DNA from: Desulfuromonadales bacterium
GTDB taxonomy: Bacteria > Desulfobacterota > Desulfuromonadia > Desulfuromonadales > UBA2197
Length of the DNA stretch: 60,670 bases
Direction: 5' to 3'
NCBI GenBank assembly: GCA_014859605.1
Contig: JACUTW010000005.1
Location: 1-60,670 of the forward strand
Each line of letters begins with the position of its first letter. The stretch's first letter is position 1. Shown here piece by piece: positions 1 to 7,082 of this stretch. Made by a program: the position numbers and the translations under genes. Below the pieces are notes generated by a model. That model was not told the DNA's origin. It did not search any database and worked only from the letters and a program-made list of their open reading frames with translations.

Positions 1-20
1 TTGTTGTTATTCTTGCCAAC

Positions 21-302
21 ATGAATGCCAAGCTAATGCTCAGAGAGCGTCACGTCATCTCAGAGATTTCTTTCGTGGAAATAGTGGTATGGCATTTGCC
101 GGACCCCCTATCCGGGAGCAGTCATCGTTTCAAATACCGCTTGGCACTGGTGGTGAATGGTGTTTGTGTTCTTCGTTATGACAACGAAGCAGGCAAGGGC
201 GATCATAAACATGAGACCGGCGAAGAGAGCCCGTATCAATTCAGCTCACCCCAGGTTTTGTTGGGAGATTTTTGGCAAGAGGTAGACCATTGGAGGTCCT
301 GA
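21..302 (+). CDS. TumE-like toxin (DUF6516 family)
   Basis: A 93-residue protein resembling the toxin of the TumE/TumA (DUF6516) toxin-antitoxin type. Seen: an N-terminal strand pattern with WHLPDPLSGSSHRFKYRL, then VLRYDNEAGKGDHKH, the conserved YDNExGKGDHxH block of the family, and a DFW motif near the C-terminus. The length fits a complete protein and the ATG at 21 gives the usual N-terminus, although the reading frame stays open to the window edge. The stop lies 1 nt before the start of the HTH partner at 304, so the two are translationally linked. The toxic activity is inferred from the family; the mechanism cannot be read from the sequence. Confidence 0.75.
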   Translation: MNAKLMLRERHVISEISFVEIVVWHLPDPLSGSSHRFKYRLALVVNGVCVLRYDNEAGKGDHKHETGEESPYQFSSPQVLLGDFWQEVDHWRS

Positions 303-303
303 T

Positions 304-645
304 ATGAATAGCGTTACGTTGGAAGTTGCTTCCCGTGAAAAGACCAATAACCGGTTGCTGCACGCTTTCGATGGCGAAGCCCAAGGGCAATTTATCAGCT
401 TCGAGTCACCGGAACTTTTGTTCAAGGTGATTTCCGGCAAGCGTTGGGATTTACTCAAGGTCATGACCGGCGCCGAGGCGATGACGATTCGTGAGGCCGC
501 CCGGCGTATGGGGCGGGATGTGAAATCCGTGCATGGCGACGTGCAAGCGCTTTTGAAAGCCGGCATCTTGCAGAAGACCGAAAAAGGCCAGATCATCTTT
601 CCCTATGACGCGGTGCATGTCGATTTTGTCCTGAAGGCGGCGTGA
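304..645 (+). CDS. TumA-like antitoxin, winged-HTH DNA-binding protein
   Basis: A 113-residue predicted DNA-binding protein paired with the toxin-like gene just upstream. The C-terminal half reads as a winged helix-turn-helix: the segment MTIREAARRMGRDVKSVHGD (about residues 60-79) is the HTH, followed by a second helix and a wing ending in IIFPYDAVHVDF. This matches the HTH antitoxins that accompany DUF6516 toxins. The start overlaps the end of an excellent GGAGG ribosome site at 292-296. The antitoxin probably binds the toxin through its N-terminus and represses the operon; that is inference from other TA pairs. The promoter lies outside the window. Confidence 0.75.
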   Translation: MNSVTLEVASREKTNNRLLHAFDGEAQGQFISFESPELLFKVISGKRWDLLKVMTGAEAMTIREAARRMGRDVKSVHGDVQALLKAGILQKTEKGQIIFPYDAVHVDFVLKAA

Positions 646-673
646 CCCGACATTCAACGGAGTCCCTTGCTAT

Positions 674-713
674 CTCCCCCTCCTTTTTTCAAGGAGGGGG
701 TCGGGGGGTGGTG
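674..713. repeat. Intergenic inverted repeat, family A
   Basis: CCCCCTCCTT at 676-685 pairs perfectly with AAGGAGGGGG at 691-700, followed by a TCGGGGGGTGG tail. Related sequences occur at 11721-11812 and, reversed, at 26461-26493, always between genes. It is probably a dispersed REP/MITE-like element. The rest of 646-883 contains no recognisable gene. Confidence 0.7.
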
Positions 714-883
714 AAGCACTCCTGGTCCGCACCACCGTTGACAGGGGGGCAATGCCGGCTAACAGTGCGGAGTCTTTCACAACGGTAGAAGGCTTTTGAA
801 GCCAAAGTCAATTGCACACACTGTCATACGCTGACTTCTCTCCAAAATTAACTTTGTCCGTTTGTGTCGAAGAACTTGAGCAG

Positions 884-920
884 AAACGCCCCGGAATCAG
901 GATCGATTTCGGGGCGTTTT
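884..920 (-). terminator. Terminator downstream of rhlE
   Basis: AAACGCCCCG (884-893) and CGGGGCGTTT (910-919) form a strong hairpin 5 nt beyond the rhlE stop codon. Short T runs follow on both strands, so it may work in both directions. Confidence 0.75.
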
Positions 921-925
921 CGTGA

Positions 926-2248
926 CTAATGTCCGCGTTGCGAGCGATTGTTGCGATGTTTTGGCGGCTGATTACCGGTCGGTGCAACCTTCTCTTTGGC
1001 CACTGGCGGCTTTGCAGTCTGGGGCGGCTTCGGTGCACTCCTGGGTGCACCCTCCGCCGGTTTGCGGCGTTGCTGCGGCGGCCGCGGCGGCCGGGCAAAC
1101 TCGATATCCTTCTTGGGCGCCGGGATGTTGTAATCGAAACCTTCGACCAGACGGCGCTCTATGGGGTTGCCGAGGACGCGCTCGATGGAGCGGACCATGA
1201 TCATGTCTTCGCGCGCCACAAAGGTGAAGGCATCACCGCTGCGGGCAGCGCGGCCGGTGCGGCCGATGCGGTGGATATAGGCGTCGGTCGTGGATGGGAT
1301 ATCGTAGTTGATGACGTGCGAGATCTTCGAGACGTCGATGCCGCGGGCAGCGATATCGGTCGCCACAAGAATCTGTACCGAGCCGTCGCGAAAGCCGTCG
1401 AGTGCGGCCTGCCGGCGGTTCTGGGACAGGTTCCCCTGCAACGAAGCCGCTTTGTAGCCGAGTTTGGTGAGCTGCTCGTCGAGACGCTTGGCGCGATGTT
1501 TGGTGCGGGTGAAGATCAGCACCGATTCGGTGTCGGTATGTTTCAACAGTTCGATGACCAGCGCCGTCTTCAGGTGCGGTTCGACCGGGTAAAGGGCATG
1601 GCTCACGGTCGCTGCCGGCGCGACAGTATCGACTTGGACAGTCTGCGGATTCTTCAGCACGTCATTCGCCAAGCTGCGGATCTCGATCGGCATGGTTGCC
1701 GAGAAGAGGAGAGTCTGGCGCTCTTTGGGGAGATGGGTGAGGAGACGGCGGATCGCCGGCAAAAAACCCATGTCGAACATCTGGTCGGCTTCGTCGAGGA
1801 CGAGAACCTCAAGCCGGGACAGGTCGATGGTCTTCTGCTGAATGTGATCAAGAAGACGACCGGGGCAGGCGACGACGATCTCGCTCCCCTTCTTCAGCTT
1901 CTGAATCTGCGGATTGATGCTGACCCCGCCGTAGACTGTGGTGCTGTGCAAGCCGGTCTTCTCGCCGAGAGAGACGAACGATTCGTGAATCTGTTCGGCG
2001 AGCTCACGGGTCGGGGCGACGATCAGGGCGCGGACATGCCCGCGGTTGCCGCTGTTGACCAGACGGTGAAGGATGGGGAGGGCAAAGGCCGCGGTCTTGC
2101 CGGTGCCGGTCTGGGCGAGGCCCATGACGTCATTGCCGGCCAAGACCTTGGGGATGGCCTGTTTCTGGATGGGGGTAGGGGTGTCGTAACCGGCGGCCGT
2201 GACCCCGGCGGCGACTTTCGGGTGAAGATTGAAGCTGGTGAAATCCAT
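926..2248 (-). CDS. rhlE: DEAD-box ATP-dependent RNA helicase, RhlE type
   Basis: A 440-residue DEAD-box RNA helicase that remodels RNA duplexes in the cytoplasm, in ribosome assembly, RNA decay or cold adaptation. Motifs in order: Q motif near residues 20-30 (TPTPIQKQAIP), Walker A AQTGTGKT, PTRELAEQ, GG and TPGRLLDH-like CPGRLLDH, VLDEADQMFDMGF, SAT, and C-terminal ARGIDV plus HRIGRTGRA. The tail after about residue 370 is basic and rich in Pro, Lys and Arg, as in RhlE proteins. It is transcribed from a good sigma-70 promoter (2361-2390) through a leader with its own terminator-like hairpin. The gene is divergent from rlmI. Confidence 0.95.
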   Translation of the reverse strand: MDFTSFNLHPKVAAGVTAAGYDTPTPIQKQAIPKVLAGNDVMGLAQTGTGKTAAFALPILHRLVNSGNRGHVRALIVAPTRELAEQIHESFVSLGEKTGLHSTTVYGGVSINPQIQKLKKGSEIVVACPGRLLDHIQQKTIDLSRLEVLVLDEADQMFDMGFLPAIRRLLTHLPKERQTLLFSATMPIEIRSLANDVLKNPQTVQVDTVAPAATVSHALYPVEPHLKTALVIELLKHTDTESVLIFTRTKHRAKRLDEQLTKLGYKAASLQGNLSQNRRQAALDGFRDGSVQILVATDIAARGIDVSKISHVINYDIPSTTDAYIHRIGRTGRAARSGDAFTFVAREDMIMVRSIERVLGNPIERRLVEGFDYNIPAPKKDIEFARPPRPPQQRRKPAEGAPRSAPKPPQTAKPPVAKEKVAPTGNQPPKHRNNRSQRGH

Positions 2249-2263
2249 GTGATCCTTTCAAAT

Positions 2264-2330
2264 GTCCGGATATGTGTTGTCCGGTTCTACTGACCGCAAA
2301 AAAGGGCCTGGCGGTATACCGGGCCCTGCG
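2264..2330 (-). promoter_or_regulatory. Attenuator-like leader of rhlE
   Basis: On the minus strand, between promoter and start codon, GGGCC...GGCCC (2326-2304) forms a hairpin directly followed by six T (2303-2298): an intrinsic terminator inside the leader. A second hairpin, CCGGAC...GTCCGG (2284-2264), follows. ACCGC/GCGGT segments at 2328-2332 and 2292-2296 could pair as an alternative structure. The T run exists only in the rhlE direction and no other minus-strand gene lies upstream for it to terminate. Control by attenuation is an inference. Confidence 0.6.
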
Positions 2331-2360
2331 GTGATCTCTGATTCAGGCAAATATCGAAAA

Positions 2361-2390
2361 ATAATAGCAGATTTGACGGCAAAGTGTCAA
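2361..2390 (-). promoter_or_regulatory. Sigma-70 promoter of rhlE
   Basis: On the minus strand, TTGACA (2390-2385), an 18-nt spacer and TATTAT (2366-2361). This near-consensus promoter would start RNA about 105 nt upstream of the rhlE ATG. Confidence 0.7.
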
Positions 2391-2497
2391 GGAACGGGGT
2401 GAAGTGTGCTTGACTGTCACAGCGCCTTCAAGTAATTTGACGGGCGCTTCAATTTGGGAAACTATATTTAACTTGCTGAATTTTGTAGAGGTCGTCC

Positions 2498-3715
2498 ATG
2501 CAGAAGAAGGAAGGTAAGGAACTGCCCAGGCTGGTCGTCGGCCCGGAAACGGTGCGGATGCTCGAACTCGGCCATCCCTGGGTCATTGCCGATCGCTTCA
2601 CCAAGAGCTGGCCGAAGCACCCCGCTGGTACGGTTGCAACCCTGGTGAGCGGTGCCGGGGAGTTTGTCGCGACCGCTCTTCTCGATCCGTATGACCGTAT
2701 TGTTGCCCGGATTCTGGCGCGGAAGCCGATGACCCTTGATCGGGCCTGGCTGGGACGACAGATTGACAAAGCCGTAACGCTGCGGGTGCAGCATGCCCGA
2801 CTGGAAGGGACGAGCGCTTATCGCCTGATCAATGGCGAAGGGGATGGCCTGCCGGGGGTGACAATCGATCGCTATGGTGACCACCTCCTCCTGCAACTTT
2901 ACAGCGAAGCCTGGCGTCCCCATCTCCCGCTTTTGAGCGCCGAGTTGCAGGCGCGCCTTAGCCCTGCCGGGATTTATGAAAAGACCCGTCCCCGGGAAAC
3001 CCGGGAGCTCGGTGCCCAGGGGGGAAAGAAGTACAGCCGCCTCCTGGGTGGCCGGCCGGCGCCGGGTCGCAGCGTCGTGCAGGAGAATGGCTTGAATTTT
3101 CTCGTTGATCTCGAAGAAGGGTTGAATACCGGCCTCTTCCTCGATCAGCGCCGTAACCGGCTCGATTTGATGGAGCGGGTGCGGGGGAAGAGGGTGCTCA
3201 ATCTCTTTGCCTACACCGGCGCCTTTTCGGTGGCGGCCGCCGCTTCTGGCGCAACCCAGGTTAGCAGTGTCGATGTCTCTGCCCCTTATCTTGATTGGGC
3301 GCAGGCAAACTTTCGCGCCAACCGTCTCGATCCGAAGCGGCACGAGTTTTTGACCGGCGACTGTTTTGCCGTCCTCGCCACTCTGCGCAAGGCGCGCCGC
3401 AGTTTCGATATCATCGTCACCGATCCGCCGAGTTTTTCGACGACGAGCAAGAGCCGCTTCACCACCCGGCAGGGGACCGCTGAAGTGGTGGCGGCGGCGC
3501 TCCCCCTTTTGGCGCCGGGCGGGTTGCTGATTACCTGCTCGAATCACCAGAAGGTCGATCTGCCTGATTATCTCAAGGAATTACGGCGCGGGGCGTTGCA
3601 GGCGGGGAGCGAGCTGCGGGTGATTCAGACCCTGGGACAGCCGGAGGATTTTCCTTATCCGGTGACCTTTCCCGAGGGGCGTTATCTCAAATATGTGATT
3701 GCGGTGCGGGATTAA
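2498..3715 (+). CDS. rlmI: Class I SAM-dependent rRNA methyltransferase, RlmI type
   Basis: A 405-residue homologue of RlmI/YccW, which methylates a cytosine (m5C1962 in E. coli numbering) of 23S rRNA. An N-terminal PUA-like domain (about 1-80) is followed by the family linker with GEGDGLPGVTID, then the Rossmann methyltransferase domain from about residue 190. SAM-site motifs seen: GLFLDQR, VLNLFAYTGAFSVAAAASG, SSVDVS, GDCF and the catalytic-loop DPPSF. The C-terminus (FPEGRYLKYVI) is typical. It is divergent from rhlE. Family identity is firm; the exact target base is inferred. Confidence 0.9.
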   Translation: MQKKEGKELPRLVVGPETVRMLELGHPWVIADRFTKSWPKHPAGTVATLVSGAGEFVATALLDPYDRIVARILARKPMTLDRAWLGRQIDKAVTLRVQHARLEGTSAYRLINGEGDGLPGVTIDRYGDHLLLQLYSEAWRPHLPLLSAELQARLSPAGIYEKTRPRETRELGAQGGKKYSRLLGGRPAPGRSVVQENGLNFLVDLEEGLNTGLFLDQRRNRLDLMERVRGKRVLNLFAYTGAFSVAAAASGATQVSSVDVSAPYLDWAQANFRANRLDPKRHEFLTGDCFAVLATLRKARRSFDIIVTDPPSFSTTSKSRFTTRQGTAEVVAAALPLLAPGGLLITCSNHQKVDLPDYLKELRRGALQAGSELRVIQTLGQPEDFPYPVTFPEGRYLKYVIAVRD

Positions 3716-3725
3716 TTTATGAGAT

Positions 3726-3749
3726 GTAGGGGCGCCGCGTGCTGCGCCC
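3726..3749. repeat. Intergenic repeat, family B (single copy)
   Basis: GTAGGGGCGCCGCGTGCTGC followed by GCCC resembles one arm of the inverted element at 5223-5280 (GTAGGGGCAGG...). It lies just after the rlmI stop. Confidence 0.5.
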
Positions 3750-3764
3750 GCTCTGACCTAAAAT

Positions 3765-3791
3765 CCCCTCTCCCCTTTAGAGGGAGAGGGG
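3765..3791. repeat. Perfect inverted repeat between convergent genes
   Basis: CCCCTCTCCC (3765-3774) and GGGAGAGGGG (3782-3791) form a perfect 10-bp stem with a 7-nt loop, between convergent rlmI and the cyclophilin gene. It is related in style to family A and could also stop transcription, but no T run follows. Confidence 0.55.
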
Positions 3792-3799
3792 CGCTTTCC

Positions 3800-4306
3800 T
3801 TATTCGACAATCGTCACTTTGATGATGCTGATCGTCTCAACCGGGACATCGGCATGGCCGCCCTTGTTGCCGGTCTTGGCCTGCTCGATGGCGTAGACGA
3901 CATCCATGCCGTCGATGACCTTGCCGAAGACAGCATAACCGAATTTATCAGGGTTGAGGCCGGCGTTGTCGAGGAATTTGTTGTCGACGGTGTTGATGAA
4001 GAATTGGCTGGTGGCGCTGTCGACGACCGAGGTGCGGGCCATGGCAATCGTCCCGGCTTTGTTCTTCAAGCCGTTGGTCGCTTCATTCTTGATCGGCGCG
4101 TTCACCGGCTTCTGGCTCATCTCGGGAGTAAATCCGCCCCCTTGCAGCATAAAGCCCTTAATGACGCGATGAAAGATCGTGCCGTCATAATGACCGGCGC
4201 GGGCATAGTCAAGGAAGTTGGCGACTGAGATCGGGGCTTTCTCGGCGTCGAGTTCGAGGACGATCTCCCCTTTGCTTGTTTCCATCTGGACGAGCGGGTT
4301 GCTCAT
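3800..4306 (-). CDS. Cyclophilin-type peptidyl-prolyl cis-trans isomerase
   Basis: A 168-residue cyclophilin that interconverts cis and trans X-Pro bonds to aid folding. Motifs seen: MSNPLVQMETSKGEIVLEL at the N-terminus, FHRVIKGFMLQGG (catalytic Arg within FHRVI), NEATNGLKNKAGTIAMARTS, SQFFINTVDN and FGYAVFGKVIDGMDVV. The start chosen is the ATG at 4306, which has AAGGAG just upstream; an in-frame extension to 4393 would run over the promoter. No signal peptide is seen, so it is probably cytoplasmic (PpiB-like). A consensus promoter sits at 4365-4393. Confidence 0.9.
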   Translation of the reverse strand: MSNPLVQMETSKGEIVLELDAEKAPISVANFLDYARAGHYDGTIFHRVIKGFMLQGGGFTPEMSQKPVNAPIKNEATNGLKNKAGTIAMARTSVVDSATSQFFINTVDNKFLDNAGLNPDKFGYAVFGKVIDGMDVVYAIEQAKTGNKGGHADVPVETISIIKVTIVE

Positions 4307-4364
4307 GGGTTGGGCTCCTTTAGCGATAATTGATTTAGGACTTGTGGCTAATAACGGCGAGCGG

Positions 4365-4393
4365 ATTATAGAAATCGTCGTCATTATGGTCAA
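4365..4393 (-). promoter_or_regulatory. Sigma-70 promoter of the cyclophilin gene
   Basis: Minus strand: TTGACC (4393-4388), 17-nt spacer, TATAAT (4370-4365). The near-perfect match and short leader (about 50 nt) fit strong constitutive expression. Confidence 0.7.
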
Positions 4394-4429
4394 GGACTAT
4401 TGCGTGAAATATTTTACTGAGGTCAGAGT

Positions 4430-5218
4430 ATGTTGATCAGCAGTTTGCAGAATCCCCGCGTCAAAGAAGCAGTGGCGCTACGCGAACGCCGGGCGCGTGA
4501 GAAGAGCGGCTTGATGCTGGTCGAGGGTTATCACGAACTCGCTCTGGCGGTGCGGACGCACATGGTGCCGACCGTGGTCTTTTACTGTCCGGAGCGGCTC
4601 CGCAGTGAAGAAACCGAGCTTCTCGACCACTTTCGCAGCACTCGCACTCCGCTCTTGGAGGTGACGATGGCGGTGCTGGGGAAGATCGCTTACCGGGAAC
4701 ATCCCGATGCCTGGTTGGCGATTGCGCCGATTCCGAAGCGGAGTTTGAGCGAGTTGGAGTTGCCGGAGAAGGCGTTGATCGTGGTCGCTGAGTCGATCGA
4801 AAAGCCCGGGAATCTCGGGGCGATCCTGCGTTCGGCTGATGCTGCCGGTGCTGATGCGTTGATTCTTTGTGATCGTGCCACCGACCTCTATAACCCGAAT
4901 GTGGTGCGGGCGAGCAAAGGGACGATCTTTCGCGTGCCGGTCGTCGAAGCGACCTCGGCCGAGACCCTGGCATTTTTGCGGAAACGGGGAATTTTCGTTG
5001 CGGCGGCGACGCCGGCCGGGACAGTCACTTATTGGGACGCGGATTTGCAAGGGAGCGTGGCGATTGCGGTCGGGACAGAGAAGGAAGGATTATCGCCGCT
5101 GTGGCTGGAGGGGGCGGATGCGCGGGTGACGGTGCCGATGTGCGGCGCCGTCAATTCCCTTAATGTTGCTCAGGCATTGACTTTAATCCTCTTTGAGGCC
5201 CGACGGCAAAGGCGGTGA
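4430..5218 (+). CDS. TrmH/SpoU-family RNA 2'-O-methyltransferase
   Basis: A 262-residue SPOUT methyltransferase that transfers a methyl group from SAM to a ribose 2'-OH in rRNA or tRNA. The N-terminal part (about 1-95) is the substrate-binding domain typical of RlmB/TrmH-like proteins. The C-terminal knot contains the three family motifs: GNLGAILRSADAAG (about 125), VGTEKEGLSPLW (about 215) and the MCGAVNSLNVAQALTLILFE segment at the end. The target nucleotide cannot be inferred. It is divergent from the cyclophilin gene and convergent with the response regulator downstream. Confidence 0.88.
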   Translation: MLISSLQNPRVKEAVALRERRAREKSGLMLVEGYHELALAVRTHMVPTVVFYCPERLRSEETELLDHFRSTRTPLLEVTMAVLGKIAYREHPDAWLAIAPIPKRSLSELELPEKALIVVAESIEKPGNLGAILRSADAAGADALILCDRATDLYNPNVVRASKGTIFRVPVVEATSAETLAFLRKRGIFVAAATPAGTVTYWDADLQGSVAIAVGTEKEGLSPLWLEGADARVTVPMCGAVNSLNVAQALTLILFEARRQRR

Positions 5219-5222
5219 TGTC

Positions 5223-5280
5223 GTAGGGGCAGGCCCCCGTGCCTGCCCGGATTTGGGCACCCACAGGGGGGTGCCCCTAC
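5223..5280. repeat. Intergenic inverted repeat, family B
   Basis: GTAGGGGCA (5223-5231) and TGCCCCTAC (5272-5280) are perfect ends, with inner arms rich in GGGCAGG/CCTGCCC. The right end overlaps the last two codons of the convergent response regulator gene and supplies its TAG stop (5277-5279). A related single arm is at 3726-3749. Confidence 0.75.
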
Positions 5281-6674
5281 ACCGATAAATTGTAACGGCG
5301 GATCTTTTCAACCAGAGTGGTGCGGTTGAGATGGAGGAGTTCAGCCGCCTTGGTCTTGACCCCGTCGCAGCGCTCCAGGGCAGATTGAATCATCCGGCAT
5401 TCGAGCTCGGCGACCAGAGCGGGGAGATCGACACCATTTTCATTGAAGAGCGGGAAAGAGACACCGCTGTCGCTCTTTACATGTTGACTGATTTGGGTCG
5501 GCAGGTCGTCCAGTTCGATGCTCTCCCCATCGACCAAAGCAACAGCCCGTTCGATGACATTCTCCAACTCCCGCACATTCCCCGGCCAATCATATTGCTG
5601 CAGGGCCGCCGTTGCTTCCCCGTTCAGGGTGCAGGGCAGATGGTTCTGCGCTTCGCACGATTTTTTCAGAAAGTGTTTGACCAGGAGCGGAATATCCTCG
5701 CGGCGTTCCCTTAATGGCGGCAGATGGACCGGAATGACGTTGAGCCGGTAGTAAAGGTCTTCACGGAATTCCTTAGTTTTAACCAGTTCCGCCAGGTCGG
5801 CGTTGGTGGCTGAGATGATCCGCACATTGAGGCGGATCTTGCGACTGGAACCGACCCGTTCTACTTCCCTTTCCTGTAACACCCGCAACAACTTCATCTG
5901 CAGCTGCATCGGCATGGTGCCGATTTCATCGAGAAAGATCGTCCCCCCTTCCGCCGCTTCGAATTTCCCGGCTTTGTCGCTCCCCGCCCCGGTAAATGCC
6001 CCTTTCACATGACCAAAGAGTTCACTCTCCAGCAGTTCGCCCGGAATAGCGCCACAGTTGATGGCGATAAAAGGTTTCTCTTTGCGGGCGCTGTTGAAGT
6101 GTACAGCCCGGGCGACCAGTTCCTTTCCCGTCCCGGATTCGCCGAGGATGAGGACGGTTGAATCGGTCTGAATGATCTTCTCCATCTGTTTGAAGATCGT
6201 CTGCATCGCCGGACTGCTGCCGATCATGTTGGCGAAGTGGTATTTGCCGCGCAGTTGCTGGCGCAGGTACTGATTCTCGGCAACCAGGCGGCTCTTTTCC
6301 AGAGCATTGTCGAGGAGGATTTTCAGCTCTTTGACGTTGATCGGCTTAGTGAGGTAATCGAAGGCCCCCTCTTTCATCGCCTCGACCGCTGTTTCGGTCG
6401 AAGCGTTTCCGGTCATGAGGATGACATGGGTCTGCGGCGTTCGTTCTTTGCTATAACGGAGGATGTCGAGACCGCTGATCCCCGGCAAACGGAGGTCGGT
6501 AAGGACGATCGCAAAGGTCGTCTCGGCGAGGTGTTGCAGGGCCCCTTCGCCACTGTCGGTGGCTGTGATCTGGTACCCCACCTGGCGCAGAAGGAGGGTG
6601 AGGCCATCACGGTTGCCGCTATCGTCATCGACGATGAGGATCTGTGTTGTCGCTTCACTGGCGTTGACGGTCAT
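5277..6674 (-). CDS. Sigma-54-dependent response regulator, NtrC/AtoC type
   Basis: A 465-residue transcription activator. Receiver domain about residues 8-125 with the phosphorylation site in VLTDLRLPG and the K of LTKPIN; AAA+ sigma-54 interaction domain about 150-380 with Walker A GESGTGKE, the GAFTGA loop that contacts sigma-54, Walker B GGTIFLDEIG and the R finger region; Fis-type HTH at the C-terminus (KTKAAELLHLNRTTLVEKIR). It activates transcription with RNA polymerase-sigma-54 after phosphorylation. No histidine kinase gene is adjacent, so its partner is unknown. The final codons and stop lie in an intergenic repeat. Confidence 0.93.
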   Translation of the reverse strand: MTVNASEATTQILIVDDDSGNRDGLTLLLRQVGYQITATDSGEGALQHLAETTFAIVLTDLRLPGISGLDILRYSKERTPQTHVILMTGNASTETAVEAMKEGAFDYLTKPINVKELKILLDNALEKSRLVAENQYLRQQLRGKYHFANMIGSSPAMQTIFKQMEKIIQTDSTVLILGESGTGKELVARAVHFNSARKEKPFIAINCGAIPGELLESELFGHVKGAFTGAGSDKAGKFEAAEGGTIFLDEIGTMPMQLQMKLLRVLQEREVERVGSSRKIRLNVRIISATNADLAELVKTKEFREDLYYRLNVIPVHLPPLRERREDIPLLVKHFLKKSCEAQNHLPCTLNGEATAALQQYDWPGNVRELENVIERAVALVDGESIELDDLPTQISQHVKSDSGVSFPLFNENGVDLPALVAELECRMIQSALERCDGVKTKAAELLHLNRTTLVEKIRRYNLSV

Positions 6675-7082
6675 GATCTCTGCTGCTCACTTCTCAAGAT
6701 GAAAAGAATCAGTTTATGTCACGGGCAAGCCGGTTGGCAGGATACTACTGATATTAAATACTTCCTCATTTCATGAGTCAATCATTTCTTGTCAATGGCC
6801 CGCCGGGTTGCATCCCGGAAGGTCACTGCTATTCTTCTTTCGGCGAATTGATTTATCCGCAGCGGGGACATGATCTTCACGGCTGCGAGGCAGCAGTTTT
6901 ATATATTCAGAACAAGATTATATGTTGACTTGCGCTGCCACATTACTTTACTTTGCACTCAATCTTGTTGGCGCGTAACCTATTGAATATAAATAAATAT
7001 TTTACTTAAAGTGAATTTTTACCAAGCTTGTACCTGTTTTATTTTTGATAAAACTTTCCACGAAACGATAAAGGAGAAGAGC
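6675..7082. other. Gene-free divergent control region
   Basis: This 408-base, AT-rich stretch lies between the divergent response regulator and pyruvate carboxylase genes. No credible coding frame or RNA gene was seen. It should hold the promoters of both genes; one candidate for pyc is at 6965-6993. Confidence 0.6.
6965..6993 (+). promoter_or_regulatory. Candidate promoter of pyc
   Basis: TTGTTG (6965-6970), a 17-nt spacer and TATAAA (6988-6993), in an AT-rich region about 90 nt upstream of the pyc start. The -35 match is weak. Confidence 0.35.

Noticed and set aside
6710..6830. Sequence with GTCACGGGCAAGCC and a CCGGG hairpin, reminiscent of a GEMM riboswitch
   Set aside because: The GACGCAAAGCC core and the tetraloop-receptor arrangement of GEMM are missing, so no riboswitch is called.
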